From Streptomyces sp. JHA26 (lineage in GTDB: Bacteria > Actinomycetota > Actinomycetes > Streptomycetales > Streptomycetaceae), in assembly GCF_002005565.1 (NCBI RefSeq), contig NZ_BDJC01000004.1, positions 124,001 through 188,000 on the forward strand: a DNA stretch of 64,000 nt, written 5' to 3'. The notes under the pieces were generated by a model. That model ran no database searches. It had not been told where the DNA came from and saw nothing but the letters and a program-made list of their open reading frames with translations. Shown piece after piece: positions 36,395 to 50,422 of this stretch (positions are counted from its first letter, which is position 1; each line of letters begins with the position of its first letter). Made by a program: the position numbers and the translations under genes.

Positions 36395-36413
36395 ACGGCC
36401 CTGGTTGGGCCGT
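36395..36413 (+). promoter_or_regulatory. Hairpin in the atpH-atpA gap
   Basis: ACGGCCC (36395-36401) pairs with GGGCCGT (36407-36413) around TGGTT. A further GGGGGG/CCCCCC pair lies near 36436-36466. Such intercistronic hairpins may set subunit stoichiometry or protect mRNA ends. No promoter is evident, and this role is inference. Confidence 0.45.
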
Positions 36414-36506
36414 GCAGAGGATTCACCTCTTACTGGGGGGAGTCCCGAATCGTGGAATACCCCCCAAGTGAAACTTCGGGCCCAACAAGGAGAGCAGGGA
36501 ACTCAG

Positions 36507-38096
36507 ATGGCGGAGCTCACGATCCGGCCGGAGGAGATCCGGGACGCACTGGAGAACTTCGTCCAGTCGTACAAGCCGGACGCGGCCTCGCGCGAGGAGG
36601 TCGGTACGGTCACCCTTGCCGGCGACGGCATCGCGAAGGTCGAGGGCCTGCCCTCGGCCATGGCCAACGAACTGCTGAAGTTCGAGGACGGCACCCTCGG
36701 CCTCGCCCTCAACCTCGAGGAGCGCGAGATCGGTGCCATCGTCCTCGGTGAGTTCAGCGGCATCGAGGAGGGGCAGCCGGTCTCGCGTACCGGTGAGGTC
36801 CTCTCCGTGGCCGTCGGCGAGGGCTACCTCGGCCGCGTCGTCGACCCGCTCGGCAACCCGATCGACGGCCTCGGCGAGATCGAGACCTCGGGTCGCCGCG
36901 CCCTCGAGCTGCAGGCCCCCACGGTCATGCAGCGCAAGTCGGTGCACGAGCCGATGGAGACGGGCTACAAGGCCGTCGACGCCATGACCCCGATCGGCCG
37001 CGGTCAGCGTCAGCTGATCATCGGCGACCGCCAGACCGGCAAGACCGCCCTGGCCGTCGACACGATCATCAACCAGCGCGACAACTGGCGCACCGGCGAC
37101 CCGAACAAGCAGGTCCGCTGCATCTACGTCGCCATCGGCCAGAAGGGCTCCACCATCGCGTCGGTCCGCCGCGCGCTGGAGGAGAACGGCGCGCTGGAGT
37201 ACACGACCATCGTCGCCGCCCCGGCGTCCGACCCGGCCGGCTTCAAGTACCTGGCGCCGTACACCGGTTCGGCCATCGGTCAGCAGTGGATGTACGAGGG
37301 CAAGCACGTCCTGATCATCTTCGACGACCTGTCGAAGCAGGCCGACGCCTACCGCGCCGTCTCCCTGCTGCTGCGCCGCCCGCCGGGCCGCGAGGCCTAC
37401 CCGGGTGACGTCTTCTACCTGCACTCCCGTCTGCTGGAGCGCTGCGCGAAGCTCTCCGACGACATGGGCGCCGGCTCGATGACCGGTCTGCCGATCGTCG
37501 AGACCAAGGCCAACGACGTCTCGGCGTTCATCCCGACCAACGTCATCTCCATTACCGACGGCCAGTGCTTCCTGGAGTCCGACCTGTTCAACGCCGGCCA
37601 GCGTCCGGCCCTGAACGTCGGCATCTCGGTCTCCCGCGTCGGTGGCTCCGCCCAGCACAAGGCCATGAAGCAGGTCTCCGGCCGTCTGCGCGTGGACCTC
37701 GCCCAGTTCCGCGAGCTGGAGGCGTTCGCCGCCTTCGGTTCCGACCTGGACGCCGCGTCGAAGGCGCAGCTGGAGCGCGGTCAGCGCATGGTCGAGCTGC
37801 TGAAGCAGGACCAGTACCAGCCGATGTCCACCGAGGACCAGGTCGTCTCCGTCTGGGCCGGCACCACCGGCAAGATGGACGAGGTGCCCGTCGCTGACAT
37901 CCGCCGCTTCGAGAAGGAGCTGCTGGAGTACCTGCACCGTCAGGAGCAGGGCCTCATGACCTCCATCCGCGAGGGCGGCAAGATGTCCGACGACACCCTG
38001 CAGGCCGTCGCCGACGCCATCACGGCGTTCAAGAAGCAGTTCGAGACCTCGGACGGCAAGCTGCTCGGCGAGGACGCCCCGTCCGCCGCCAAGTGA
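36507..38096 (+). CDS. atpA: F-type ATP synthase subunit alpha
   Basis: Alpha forms the non-catalytic nucleotide sites of F1. The 529 residues start at the ATG at 36507 ([16 protein letters not shown]), with AAGGAGAG upstream; the longer open frame has no homology. Walker A is [24 protein letters not shown] Walker B and [17 protein letters not shown] elements follow. It is intact. Confidence 0.97.
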   Translation: MAELTIRPEEIRDALENFVQSYKPDAASREEVGTVTLAGDGIAKVEGLPSAMANELLKFEDGTLGLALNLEEREIGAIVLGEFSGIEEGQPVSRTGEVLSVAVGEGYLGRVVDPLGNPIDGLGEIETSGRRALELQAPTVMQRKSVHEPMETGYKAVDAMTPIGRGQRQLIIGDRQTGKTALAVDTIINQRDNWRTGDPNKQVRCIYVAIGQKGSTIASVRRALEENGALEYTTIVAAPASDPAGFKYLAPYTGSAIGQQWMYEGKHVLIIFDDLSKQADAYRAVSLLLRRPPGREAYPGDVFYLHSRLLERCAKLSDDMGAGSMTGLPIVETKANDVSAFIPTNVISITDGQCFLESDLFNAGQRPALNVGISVSRVGGSAQHKAMKQVSGRLRVDLAQFRELEAFAAFGSDLDAASKAQLERGQRMVELLKQDQYQPMSTEDQVVSVWAGTTGKMDEVPVADIRRFEKELLEYLHRQEQGLMTSIREGGKMSDDTLQAVADAITAFKKQFETSDGKLLGEDAPSAAK

Positions 38097-38117
38097 CGTA
38101 AGGAAGGGACCTGACTC

Positions 38118-40483
<2,366 letters not shown>

Positions 40484-40516
40484 GCCCCGTGCTCATCGTG
40501 AGCCCCACGGCTCACA

Positions 40517-40549
40517 CCGGAGGGGGCGGGCACGTCCCGCCCCCTCCGG
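40517..40549 (+). terminator. GC-rich hairpin between atpD and atpC
   Basis: CCGGAGGGGGCGGG (40517-40530) pairs with CCCGCCCCCTCCGG (40536-40549), loop 5. It is followed by a candidate -10 TAGACT (40559-40564). It could attenuate readthrough so that epsilon is made at a different level, or atpC may also have its own promoter. Confidence 0.65.
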
Positions 40550-40613
40550 CACGCCCCTTAGACTTGTAACCAACACCCGGCTCCCCCGCCGGGTGGTGAC
40601 CCGAGGAGCCACC

Positions 40614-40988
40614 TTGGCTGCTGAGCTGCACGTCGCGCTGGTCGCGGCCGACCGAGAGGTCTGGTCCGGCGAGGCCACCCTGGTCGTCGCGCGCACCACG
40701 TCCGGCGACATCGGCGTCATGCCCGGTCACCAGCCGCTGCTCGGTGTGCTGGAGTCGGGCCCGGTGACCATCCGTACGAGTGACGGCGGGACGGTCGTCG
40801 CCGCGGTGCACGGCGGTTTCATCTCGTTCGCCGACAACAAGCTGTCGCTGCTGGCCGAGATCGCCGAGCTGTCGGACGAGATCGACGTCCAGCGCGCGGA
40901 GCGCGAGCTCGAGCGCGCGAAGGCGGAGGGCGACGCCCACGCCGAGCGTCGTGCGGACGTCCGACTGCGCGCGGCGGCGGGGCGCTGA
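40614..40988 (+). CDS. atpC: F-type ATP synthase subunit epsilon
   Basis: Epsilon caps the gamma shaft and can inhibit ATP hydrolysis. It has 124 residues from the TTG at 40614 with GAGGAG (40603-40608) before it. The N-terminal beta-sandwich (LHVALVAADREVWSGEATLVVART, GDIGVMPGHQPLL) and a C-terminal helical pair rich in Arg/Glu are visible. The alternative GTG upstream has no conserved residues. Confidence 0.94.
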   Translation: MAAELHVALVAADREVWSGEATLVVARTTSGDIGVMPGHQPLLGVLESGPVTIRTSDGGTVVAAVHGGFISFADNKLSLLAEIAELSDEIDVQRAERELERAKAEGDAHAERRADVRLRAAAGR

Positions 40989-41111
40989 CCCACGGCGCTG
41001 TGCTATGACGTCACTCAGCCGCGGCTGGGACCGGAGCGATCCGGACCCGGCCGCGGCTGAGGCAGATCAGGGTGATTTTTCCGTTCCGTTACCTAGGAGA
41101 CGAGGAGGTCG

Positions 41112-41567
41112 GTGTCGATGGTCCTCGCTCTGACCGTGTGCGGAATTGTCGTCGCCCTGGTGGTGGTCGGACTGTTCGTCTTCGGTCTGCGCCGCAGGCT
41201 GATCCAGCGCTCCGGCGGCACCTTCGACTGTTCCCTGCGCTGGGACGCGCCCGAGGAGGGCGGCGACAGCGGCGGGAAGGGCTGGGCCTACGGCGTGGCC
41301 CGCTACAACGGCGACCGGGTCGAGTGGTACCGCGTCTTCTCGTACTCCCCGCGCCCGCGCCGGGTCCTGGAGCGCGCGTCGATCGAGGTGGCCGGCCGCC
41401 GTCTCCCGGACGGGGAGGAGGAGCTGGCGCTGCTCTCCGACTCCGTCGTCCTGGCCTGTCTGCACCGGGGCACCCGGCTCGAACTGGCGATGAGCGAGGA
41501 CGCGCTGACCGGATTCCTCGCGTGGCTGGAGGCGGCCCCGCCCGGACAGAGGGTGAACGTCGCGTAA
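41112..41567 (+). CDS. DUF2550 membrane protein
   Basis: This 151-residue protein has one N-terminal transmembrane helix (about 3-26, VLALTVCGIVVALVVVGLFVFGL) and a cytoplasmic domain (RRLIQRSGGTFDCSLRW, then WAYGVARYNGDRVEWYRVFSYSPRP). This is the DUF2550 pattern of proteins that follow atpC in Actinobacteria. The function is unknown, and coupling with ATP synthase is suggested only by position. GAGGAGG lies just before the GTG; the ATG at 41118 is an alternative. Confidence 0.85.
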   Translation: MSMVLALTVCGIVVALVVVGLFVFGLRRRLIQRSGGTFDCSLRWDAPEEGGDSGGKGWAYGVARYNGDRVEWYRVFSYSPRPRRVLERASIEVAGRRLPDGEEELALLSDSVVLACLHRGTRLELAMSEDALTGFLAWLEAAPPGQRVNVA

Positions 41568-41570
41568 CCT

Positions 41571-41611
41571 CGTGCGCCCTCCTCCGGACGAGGTCCGGAG
41601 GAGGGCGCACG
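41571..41611. terminator. Bidirectional terminator between DUF2550 gene and chiC
   Basis: A perfect 19-bp stem (41571-41589 with 41593-41611, arm CGTGCGCCCTCCTCCGGAC) has a 3-base loop, between convergent genes. Confidence 0.9.
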
Positions 41612-41627
41612 GTGGTGTTCGGTACCG

Positions 41628-43454
<1,827 letters not shown>

Positions 43455-43528
43455 GCTGCGCCTCCTTATGTGGGGATGTTGTTGTGAGCGTGACTGAGCC
43501 TCACGCTCGCAGTGCCGCGAGAATAGGA

Positions 43529-43561
43529 AGGTCTGGACCATAGGTCAATAGGTCTGGACCA
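43529..43561 (-). promoter_or_regulatory. Chitinase promoter direct repeats (DasR-type sites)
   Basis: AGGTCTGGACCA occurs twice (43529-43540 and 43550-43561), 21 bp apart. On the coding strand this is TGGTCCAGACCT. Streptomyces chitinase promoters carry such 12-bp direct repeats around the -35 (here TTGACC, complement of 43543-43548), and they resemble DasR-responsive elements. This matches established knowledge of chi genes. Confidence 0.85.
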
Positions 43562-43577
43562 CTGCTCGCGAGAGTGG

Positions 43578-44219
43578 TCAGATCCCCAACTCCTGGGCGA
43601 GCACCGCCGCCTGCACCCGGCTGCGCAGTTCCAGCTTGCCCAGCAGACGGCTGACGTGCGTCTTCACCGTGGCCTCGGCCATGTCCAGGCGCGTGGCGAT
43701 CGCGGCGTTGGACAGCCCCTCGCCGAGACAGGACAGGACCTCGCGCTCCCGCCGGGTCAGACTGTCGAGGACGGCCGGATCGGCGGTGGCCGCCCGGGCC
43801 GGCCGCGCCGCGAACTCGGCGATCAGACGCCGGGTGACGGCCGGGGCGACGATCCCCTCGCCGCCCGCCACCGTGCGCACGGCGCCGATCAGGTCCTTCG
43901 CCTCCGTGTTCTTCAGCAGGAACCCGGCGGCGCCCGCCCGCAGCGCCCCGAAGACGTACTCGTCGAGGTCGAACGTGGTCAGCACGAGCACGTCGGCCAG
44001 CCCCTCGCCGACCACCCGCCGGGTCGCCGACACCCCGTCCAGGCGGGGCATCTGCACGTCCATCAGGACCAGGTCGGGACGGAGTTCACGGGCGAGCTCC
44101 ACCGCCCGCTCGCCGTCGCCCGCCTCGCCGACCACCTCGATGTCGGGCGCGCTGCGCAGGATCAGGACCAGTCCGGCACGGACGGCGGACTGGTCCTCGG
44201 CGACCAGGACCCGGATCAT
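43578..44219 (-). CDS. NarL/LuxR-type response regulator
   Basis: The 213-residue regulator starts at the ATG at 44219; the longer frame upstream is a shadow. The receiver has VAEDQSAVRAG, phospho-Asp in LVLMDVQMPRLDG and LLKNTEAKDL. A LuxR helix-turn-helix follows (LTRREREVLSCLGEGLSNAAIA, VKTHVSRLLGKL). The stop lies near the chitinase promoter. The start overlaps the kinase stop (ATGA), so both are coexpressed. Control of the adjacent chiC is possible but unproven. Confidence 0.92.
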   Translation of the reverse strand: MIRVLVAEDQSAVRAGLVLILRSAPDIEVVGEAGDGERAVELARELRPDLVLMDVQMPRLDGVSATRRVVGEGLADVLVLTTFDLDEYVFGALRAGAAGFLLKNTEAKDLIGAVRTVAGGEGIVAPAVTRRLIAEFAARPARAATADPAVLDSLTRREREVLSCLGEGLSNAAIATRLDMAEATVKTHVSRLLGKLELRSRVQAAVLAQELGI

Positions 44220-45409
44220 TCCAGTTCTCCTCGGGTGATGTCGGTGACGGGGAGACGGGCGCGCACGACCCACCACGTGCCGTCCGGACCGCTCTCCGGG
44301 CCGGCCTCGAACGTGCCGTCCAGCAGGGCCACCCGCTCCCGCATGCCGACCAGCCCGGCCCCGGACCCCGGTGCGCGCGGGGTGTCCCGGCCGCCGTAGG
44401 GGCTGCTCACCCGGATGTCGAGGCCGTCGTCCAGGCGGCGCAGCAGCACGGTGACCTTCCCCGGAGCGGCGTGCTTCAGCGCGTTCGTCAGCGACTCCTG
44501 CACGATCCTGTACGCGGCGAGCTCGACCGGTGCGGGAACGGAAGTGTGGGTGGCGTCGAGGGCGACGTCCAGGCCGTTGGCGCGGGCGCCCTCGACCAGG
44601 GCGCCGAGGCCGTCGAGGGTGGGGGTCGCGGCCGGTTCCCGGTCGTCGGCCCCGTCGCGCAGGATGCCGATGAGCCGCCGCATCTCGGACAGTCCCTGGA
44701 CGCTGTTCTCCCGGATCACGGCGAGCGCGTCGCGGGAGGTCTTCTCGTCGTCCAGGGAGAGCGCGGCCGTGGAGTGGATGGCGATCGCGGAGAGGTGGTT
44801 GGCGACCATGTCGTGCAACTCCCGCGCCATCCGGGCGCGCTCCGCGGTCACCGCCTGGGTGCGGTCCATCTCGGCGAGCAGCGCGGTCTGTTCGGCCCGC
44901 AGCCGGGCCGCCTCGGCGGCGTCGCGGTGGTTGCGCACGATCAGGCCGGTCGACGCGGGTGTGAACGCCACACCGCCGACGACGAGACCGAGCAGCAGCG
45001 CCTCCGGCACCCGCCACACGGCGTACGGCACCAGCGTCGCGGCGATCGTGAGCATGCCGGTGATCCACGGCAGGCGGCGGGCCGCGGCGGGCGTCCCGTA
45101 CAGGACGGCGGCGTACATCAGGTCGGTGTACATCACGATCGTGGCGATGCTGCCCCGGGTCATCGTGTCCGCGGCCAGCGCCAGCGTGCCGGTCAGCAGC
45201 GCGGTGCGCGGAGCGGTGCGGCGCAGCAGCTCGCAGCCGGCGATCACGGCGAGCGGCACGAGGAGGGGCCAGCGGCCGTCGAGGAGCACGATCGGATCGT
45301 CGCCCCCGCGCACGCCCAGCCCGAGCCCCCACAGCAGCAGTCCGCCGGAGAGTCCGGCCAGCGCGGTCCACCCGTCGAAGCGGTGGGGGCGGGGCGGTCG
45401 TACGGCCAT
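44216..45409 (-). CDS. Sensor histidine kinase (HisKA_3 type)
   Basis: The product has about 397 residues from the ATG at 45409. Five or so hydrophobic segments in the first 150 residues form the sensor. The phosphoacceptor is ARELHDMVANHLSAIAIHS, and the ATPase ends with GAGLVGMRERVALLDG. It is a NarL-family kinase paired with the regulator that its stop overlaps. The signal is unknown. An upstream GTG extension to 45472 is less likely. Confidence 0.9.
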   Translation of the reverse strand: MAVRPPRPHRFDGWTALAGLSGGLLLWGLGLGVRGGDDPIVLLDGRWPLLVPLAVIAGCELLRRTAPRTALLTGTLALAADTMTRGSIATIVMYTDLMYAAVLYGTPAAARRLPWITGMLTIAATLVPYAVWRVPEALLLGLVVGGVAFTPASTGLIVRNHRDAAEAARLRAEQTALLAEMDRTQAVTAERARMARELHDMVANHLSAIAIHSTAALSLDDEKTSRDALAVIRENSVQGLSEMRRLIGILRDGADDREPAATPTLDGLGALVEGARANGLDVALDATHTSVPAPVELAAYRIVQESLTNALKHAAPGKVTVLLRRLDDGLDIRVSSPYGGRDTPRAPGSGAGLVGMRERVALLDGTFEAGPESGPDGTWWVVRARLPVTDITRGELE

Positions 45410-45561
45410 GGCACCATCCAACACGCTGCGCGCACCCGGCGCCTGATCCCCGCGGACGGTCCTGGACTGCATCTTTCGATGTACCGCGGGTTCGTCGTCG
45501 GCGACGACGAAACGGGCCGTTCCGCACGGGAGCCTGAAAGGGTGACCGAAGGGAGCGAACC

Positions 45562-46149
45562 GTGATCGTCGCCTTGATCGCCGCCTGTGAGATCGGCTTC
45601 TGGGTGCTGCTGGCCGCCGGACTGGCCTGCCGCTACCTGCTGAGGATGCCCCGCACCGGTCTGGCGCTGCTGCTGTGCGAGCCGCTGCTGGAGGTCGTCC
45701 TGCTGGTCGCCACCGCGCTGGACCTGAAGAACGGCGCCGAGCCGAACTGGACGCACGGCCTGGCCGCGCTCTACCTCGGCTACACCGTGGGCCACGGCCA
45801 CCGCACGGTGAAGTGGCTCGACGGCCACGCCGCCCACCGGCTGGGCGGCGCCCCGAAGCCGCTCGGCCCGCCCCGCCACGGCATGGCCCGCGCCCGGCAC
45901 GAGACCAAGGTCTGGCTGGGCACGCTGACCGCCGCCGTCGTGGCGACCGCGCTGCTCCAGCTCGCCATCTGGTACGTCGACGACCCGAGCCGCGTCACGC
46001 CCCTGGAGTCCTGGCGCTTCACCGCGTGGCGGATCGCCGGCATCCACGGTCTGGTGGCCCTGGCCTACTGGATCTGGCCGAAGAAGGCCCCGGCGGACGG
46101 GCGGGACGTCGCCGGCGCGGGCACCGGCAAGGAGCGTGTCGGCCGATGA
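45562..46149 (+). CDS. Integral membrane protein of unknown function
   Basis: This 195-residue protein has about four hydrophobic helices (IVALIAACEIGFWVLLAAGLACRYLL, LALLLCEPLLEVVLLVATAL, LGTLTAAVVATALLQLAIWYV, IAGIHGLVALAYWIWP) and a conserved-looking GHGHRTVKWLDGH loop. The family is not recognised. Its stop overlaps the next ATG (TGATG), so the pair is coupled. It is divergent from the histidine kinase. Confidence 0.75.
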   Translation: MIVALIAACEIGFWVLLAAGLACRYLLRMPRTGLALLLCEPLLEVVLLVATALDLKNGAEPNWTHGLAALYLGYTVGHGHRTVKWLDGHAAHRLGGAPKPLGPPRHGMARARHETKVWLGTLTAAVVATALLQLAIWYVDDPSRVTPLESWRFTAWRIAGIHGLVALAYWIWPKKAPADGRDVAGAGTGKERVGR

Positions 46150-46343
46150 CACGGGCGTCCGGGAACCTTCTCGCGGGGCCCGCCACGCTGGTGGCGGGCC
46201 TGGCGCTGTGGCTGTTCGCCCAGGGAGTGGACCTGCCGGTGGTCGACCCCGTCAAGGTCGGCGTGGTGCTGATGTGCGTCGGCGGCGCCGAGACCCTGCT
46301 GGGCCTCTACCGGGCCGCACGCGGTCGGGCGGAGCCCCGGTAG
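46146..46343 (+). CDS. Small two-helix membrane protein (DUF5708-like)
   Basis: This 65-residue product starts at the ATG overlapping the previous stop. Two hydrophobic helices are separated by a short polar turn (GVDLPVVDPVKVG). The sequence resembles the DUF5708 family as I recall it. The function is unknown and its partner is presumably the preceding membrane protein. Confidence 0.65.
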   Translation: MTRASGNLLAGPATLVAGLALWLFAQGVDLPVVDPVKVGVVLMCVGGAETLLGLYRAARGRAEPR

Positions 46344-46346
46344 GGC

Positions 46347-46919
46347 TCAGCGCTCCCCGCCCGGCACCCACAGCACGTCGCCGGTCTCCTCGTTCGCGAC
46401 GCGCGCCAGGATGAACAGCAGGTCGGAGAGCCGGTTCAGGTAGGTGGCGGTGAGCGGGTTCATCGTCTCGCCGTGGACCTCCAGCGCCGCCCACGTCGAG
46501 CGCTCGGCCCGCCTCACCACCGTGCACGCCTGGTGCAGCAGGGCCGCGCCGGGCGTGCCGCCGGGCAGGATGAAGGAGCGGAGCTTCTCCAGCCGCTCGT
46601 TGAAGCGGTCGCAGTCCGCCTCCAGCCGGTCGACGTAGAACTGCTCGACCCGCAGCGGCGGGTACTCGGGGTTCTCCACGACCGGTGTCGACAGGTCGGC
46701 GCCCACGTCGAACAGGTCGTTCTGGACGCGGGTGAGGACCTGGACGACCTCGTCCTCCAGACCCCCCAGCGCGATCGCCGTGCCGATCACCGCGTTCGCC
46801 TCGTTGGCGTCGGCGTAGGCGGAGATCCGCAGATCGGTCTTGGCGACCCGGGACATGTCACCGAGGTTCGTGGTGCCCTTGTCGCCGGTCCGGGTGTAGA
46901 TACGCGTCAGGTTGACCAT
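46347..46919 (-). CDS. Cob(I)alamin adenosyltransferase, PduO type
   Basis: This 190-residue enzyme makes adenosylcobalamin from cob(I)alamin and ATP. The N-terminal ATP motif TRTGDKGTTNLGD (residues about 9-21) and conserved RRAERSTW near the C-terminal helical bundle identify PduO/CobO-type proteins. The gene stands alone on this strand, ending a few bases after the convergent small gene. Confidence 0.93.
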   Translation of the reverse strand: MVNLTRIYTRTGDKGTTNLGDMSRVAKTDLRISAYADANEANAVIGTAIALGGLEDEVVQVLTRVQNDLFDVGADLSTPVVENPEYPPLRVEQFYVDRLEADCDRFNERLEKLRSFILPGGTPGAALLHQACTVVRRAERSTWAALEVHGETMNPLTATYLNRLSDLLFILARVANEETGDVLWVPGGER

Positions 46920-46932
46920 GGGGTCAGCCTAG

Positions 46933-47682
46933 TTACGCCCCGGCCGTCCGGAACACGCGTGTGCCCACCGTCACGGCCAGTGCGGTGAAGGCCACGGCGA
47001 CGAGGGAGCCGTACAGCATGTGCGCCGTCGCGTAGCTGCCGACGTAGGCGTCCCGTACCGCGTCGACCAGGTAGCGGAACGGCATCAGGTGCGACAGCAC
47101 GTCCAGCCACGCCGGCCCCAGCGTCATCGGGAGCATCAGACCGGACAGCAGCATCGACGGCATCGTCAGCGCGTTGATCGTGGGCCCGAACTCCTGCGGG
47201 GTCCGCACCTTCATCGCCAGCGCGTACGACAGCGACGCCAGCGAGACCGTGAGCAGCGCGACGAACACGAAGCCGATCAGCACGCCGGGCAGCGGTGCGC
47301 GCAGGCCCATGACCACGGCCGCCAGCACCAGCAGCACCGCCTGGAAGGCGAAGACGGTGGCGTCCCGCAGGACCCGCCCCAGGAGCAGCGCGAGCCGGCT
47401 GACGGGCGTGACGCGCATGCGTTCGACCACCCCCTGACCGTTCTCGATGATGATCGAGAACCCGGCGAAGGAGGCTCCGAACAGGCCGAGTTGCAGCAGC
47501 AGGCCGGGGACCAGCACCTGCCAGGAGCTGCCCCGCCCGCCGAGCGGCAGGTCGGTCAGCAGCGGGCCGAAGAAGAGCAGGTACAGCAGCGGCATCAGGA
47601 CGCCGAAGAGCAGCGCGAAGCGGGAGCGCAGGGACTGGCGCAGATAGCGGCCGTAGACGAGGCCGGTGTCGTGGAGCAGCAT
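46933..47682 (-). CDS. ABC-2 type permease (drug export)
   Basis: The 249-residue membrane subunit starts at the ATG at 47682 (MLLHDTGLVYGRYLRQ). Six hydrophobic segments and the ABC-2 signature region (VVERMRVTPVSRLALLLGRVLRD; PTINALTMPSMLLSGLMLP) are present. It pairs with the ATPase gene upstream at 47718 and resembles DrrB-type exporters. The frame runs on upstream of 47682, but that is a shadow of the ATPase gene. Confidence 0.9.
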   Translation of the reverse strand: MLLHDTGLVYGRYLRQSLRSRFALLFGVLMPLLYLLFFGPLLTDLPLGGRGSSWQVLVPGLLLQLGLFGASFAGFSIIIENGQGVVERMRVTPVSRLALLLGRVLRDATVFAFQAVLLVLAAVVMGLRAPLPGVLIGFVFVALLTVSLASLSYALAMKVRTPQEFGPTINALTMPSMLLSGLMLPMTLGPAWLDVLSHLMPFRYLVDAVRDAYVGSYATAHMLYGSLVAVAFTALAVTVGTRVFRTAGA

Positions 47683-47717
47683 CGGTGTTCCCAGGGGTGT
47701 CGGGCGGCTACGGGGTG

Positions 47718-48500
<783 letters not shown>

Positions 48501-48517
48501 GCCCCCAGAAAAACAGA

Positions 48518-48556
48518 GTCACTGAAATTTTGCAATGACACCAAGTTTTCAGTGAC
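48518..48556. promoter_or_regulatory. TetR operator palindrome between ABC operon and regulator
   Basis: GTCACTGAAA (48518-48527) and TTTCAGTGAC (48547-48556) form a 10-bp inverted repeat, spacer 19. It lies in an AT-rich island between the divergent starts at 48500 and 48593. The position is classic for a TetR repressor controlling both sides. Confidence 0.75.
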
Positions 48557-48592
48557 CCCATCCGGTGGTGCCGGCGCGGTTAGGATGCGGGC

Positions 48593-49234
48593 ATGGCCGA
48601 GGGACTCAGGGAACGGAAGAAGCGGCAGACCCGGCAGTACATCTCGGATGTCGCCACGGGGCTGTTCCTGGAGCGCGGCTTCGAGGCCGTCACGGTGGCG
48701 GAGGTCGCGGACGCCGCGAACGTCTCCGTCAACACCGTCTACAACTACTTCCCGGCCAAGGAGGACCTCTTCCTCGACCGCTCCAAGGGCGTCGTCGACC
48801 GGCTCTCGCGCTGGGTGCGCGGCCGGCGCGAGGGGGAGTCGGCGGCCCGCGCCGTGCTGCGCGAACTGCGCGAGGAGGTCGAGACGGTCTCCCCCCGCGT
48901 CGGCCTCATGGAGGGGTACGCGCGGTTCATGGGGGTCATCGAGGCCTCACCCGCGCTGCGCTCCCGGCTCTGGGCGATCGCCCAGGAGGTGCAGGACGAC
49001 CTGGAGCGCACCCTGCGCGAGGTGACCGGCGCCCCGGACGGCGACCCGGTGCCCTCGCTGATGGCGGGTCAGATCAGCTGGCTGCACGGCACGGTGATGA
49101 CGGCCATCGGTCGCCGCATGACGGCCGGCGGAAAGCCCGCCGAGGTCTCCCGCGACACCCTCGTGCTGCTGGACGAGATGGAGGACCTGTTGAGCGACAG
49201 GGTGCTCAACTACGCCGTCCGGGGTGCGGACTGA
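48593..49234 (+). CDS. TetR-family transcriptional repressor
   Basis: This 213-residue protein has an N-terminal helix-turn-helix (about residues 10-55, RQTRQYISDVATGLFLERGFEAVTVAEVA, NVSVNTVYNYFPAKEDLFLD) and a helical ligand-binding C-terminal part. It is divergent from the ABC genes, so it presumably represses their export operon until a ligand binds. No terminator is seen before 49371. Confidence 0.93.
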   Translation: MAEGLRERKKRQTRQYISDVATGLFLERGFEAVTVAEVADAANVSVNTVYNYFPAKEDLFLDRSKGVVDRLSRWVRGRREGESAARAVLRELREEVETVSPRVGLMEGYARFMGVIEASPALRSRLWAIAQEVQDDLERTLREVTGAPDGDPVPSLMAGQISWLHGTVMTAIGRRMTAGGKPAEVSRDTLVLLDEMEDLLSDRVLNYAVRGAD

Positions 49235-49370
49235 CACCTGAACGGCGCACCCCGGTGTGACGTCCGTCATTTGAGACGTGACGCGCGTTACTAACCGGTC
49301 ACACAGCGCCTCACGCCCGCTAATCTCCGGCCGAGAGACGAGAATCAGCGCGTATCAGGGGAGTCGCACA

Positions 49371-50219
49371 GTGGCACGGAAGCTCGCCGTCATCGGAGCC
49401 GGACTCATGGGGTCCGGCATCGCCCAGGTCTCCGCGCAGGCGGGCTGGGACGTCGTCCTGCGCGACGTCACCGACGAGGCGCTGCGGCGCGGCACCGACG
49501 GCATCAGGGCCTCGTACGACAAGTTCGTCGCCAAGGGCAAGCTCGCCGCGGACGACGCCGAGGCCGCCCTCGCCCGCATCACCGCGACCACCGACCTGGA
49601 CGCCGCCGCCGACGCGGACGTCGTCGTCGAGGCCGTCTTCGAGAAGCTGGAGGTCAAGCACGAGATCTTCCGCGCCCTCGACAAGCTGGTCAAGGACGAG
49701 GCGATCCTCGCGTCCAACACCTCCGCCATCCCGATCACCAAGATCGCGGCCGTGACGGAGCGCCCCGAGCGGGTCGTCGGCACCCACTTCTTCTCCCCGG
49801 TCCCGATGATGCAGCTGTGCGAACTGGTGCGCGGCTACAAGACCAGCGACGAAACGCTCGCCACCGCCCGTGAGTTCGCCGAGTCCACCGGCAAGACGTG
49901 CATCGTCGTCAACCGCGACGTCGCCGGCTTCGTGACCACCCGTCTCATCTCCGCCCTCGTCGTCGAGGCCGCGAAGCTGTACGAGTCGGGCGTCGCCACC
50001 GCCGAGGACATCGACCTCGCCTGCAGGCTGGGCTTCGGCCACGCCATGGGGCCGCTGGCCACCGCCGACCTGACGGGCGTCGACATCCTGCTGCACGCCA
50101 CGAGCAACATCTACACCGAGTCCCAGGACGAGAAGTTCGCCCCGCCGGAGCTGATGCGCCGGATGGTGGACGCCGGTGACATCGGGCGCAAGAGCGGGCA
50201 GGGCTTCTACAAGCACTGA
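49371..50219 (+). CDS. 3-hydroxybutyryl-CoA dehydrogenase
   Basis: This 282-residue NAD-binding enzyme interconverts acetoacetyl-CoA and 3-hydroxybutyryl-CoA. The GTG at 49371 with AGGGGAG upstream is chosen over the longer frame because VARKLAVIGAGLMGSGIAQ starts the Rossmann fold. HFFSPVPMMQLCELVRG (catalytic His) and the C-terminal AMGPLATADLTGVDI are typical. It may serve butyryl-CoA supply or PHB metabolism; the route is not visible here. Confidence 0.93.
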   Translation: MARKLAVIGAGLMGSGIAQVSAQAGWDVVLRDVTDEALRRGTDGIRASYDKFVAKGKLAADDAEAALARITATTDLDAAADADVVVEAVFEKLEVKHEIFRALDKLVKDEAILASNTSAIPITKIAAVTERPERVVGTHFFSPVPMMQLCELVRGYKTSDETLATAREFAESTGKTCIVVNRDVAGFVTTRLISALVVEAAKLYESGVATAEDIDLACRLGFGHAMGPLATADLTGVDILLHATSNIYTESQDEKFAPPELMRRMVDAGDIGRKSGQGFYKH

Positions 50220-50422
50220 GTCCGCACCGAGTCCGCCCCCGGCCCGGGCAACATCACACGCCGGGGTGAATTCGGTATCGGTTCGCTCACGGGTGGCAAC
50301 CTCCGACCGTTTCGGCCAGTCAGAGGTTGCATGACCTGATATCGCCGAGAGACCACCCCGCGGGACGGGAGACCGCCCGTGGGACACATCGCCGAGCACG
50401 AGACGCACGCCGGGGAGCGCAT

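Noticed and set aside
43578..45527. 649-residue frame fusing the response regulator with an upstream Arg-rich part
   Set aside because: The upstream part is the kinase gene read in another frame. The true regulator start is the ATG at 44219.
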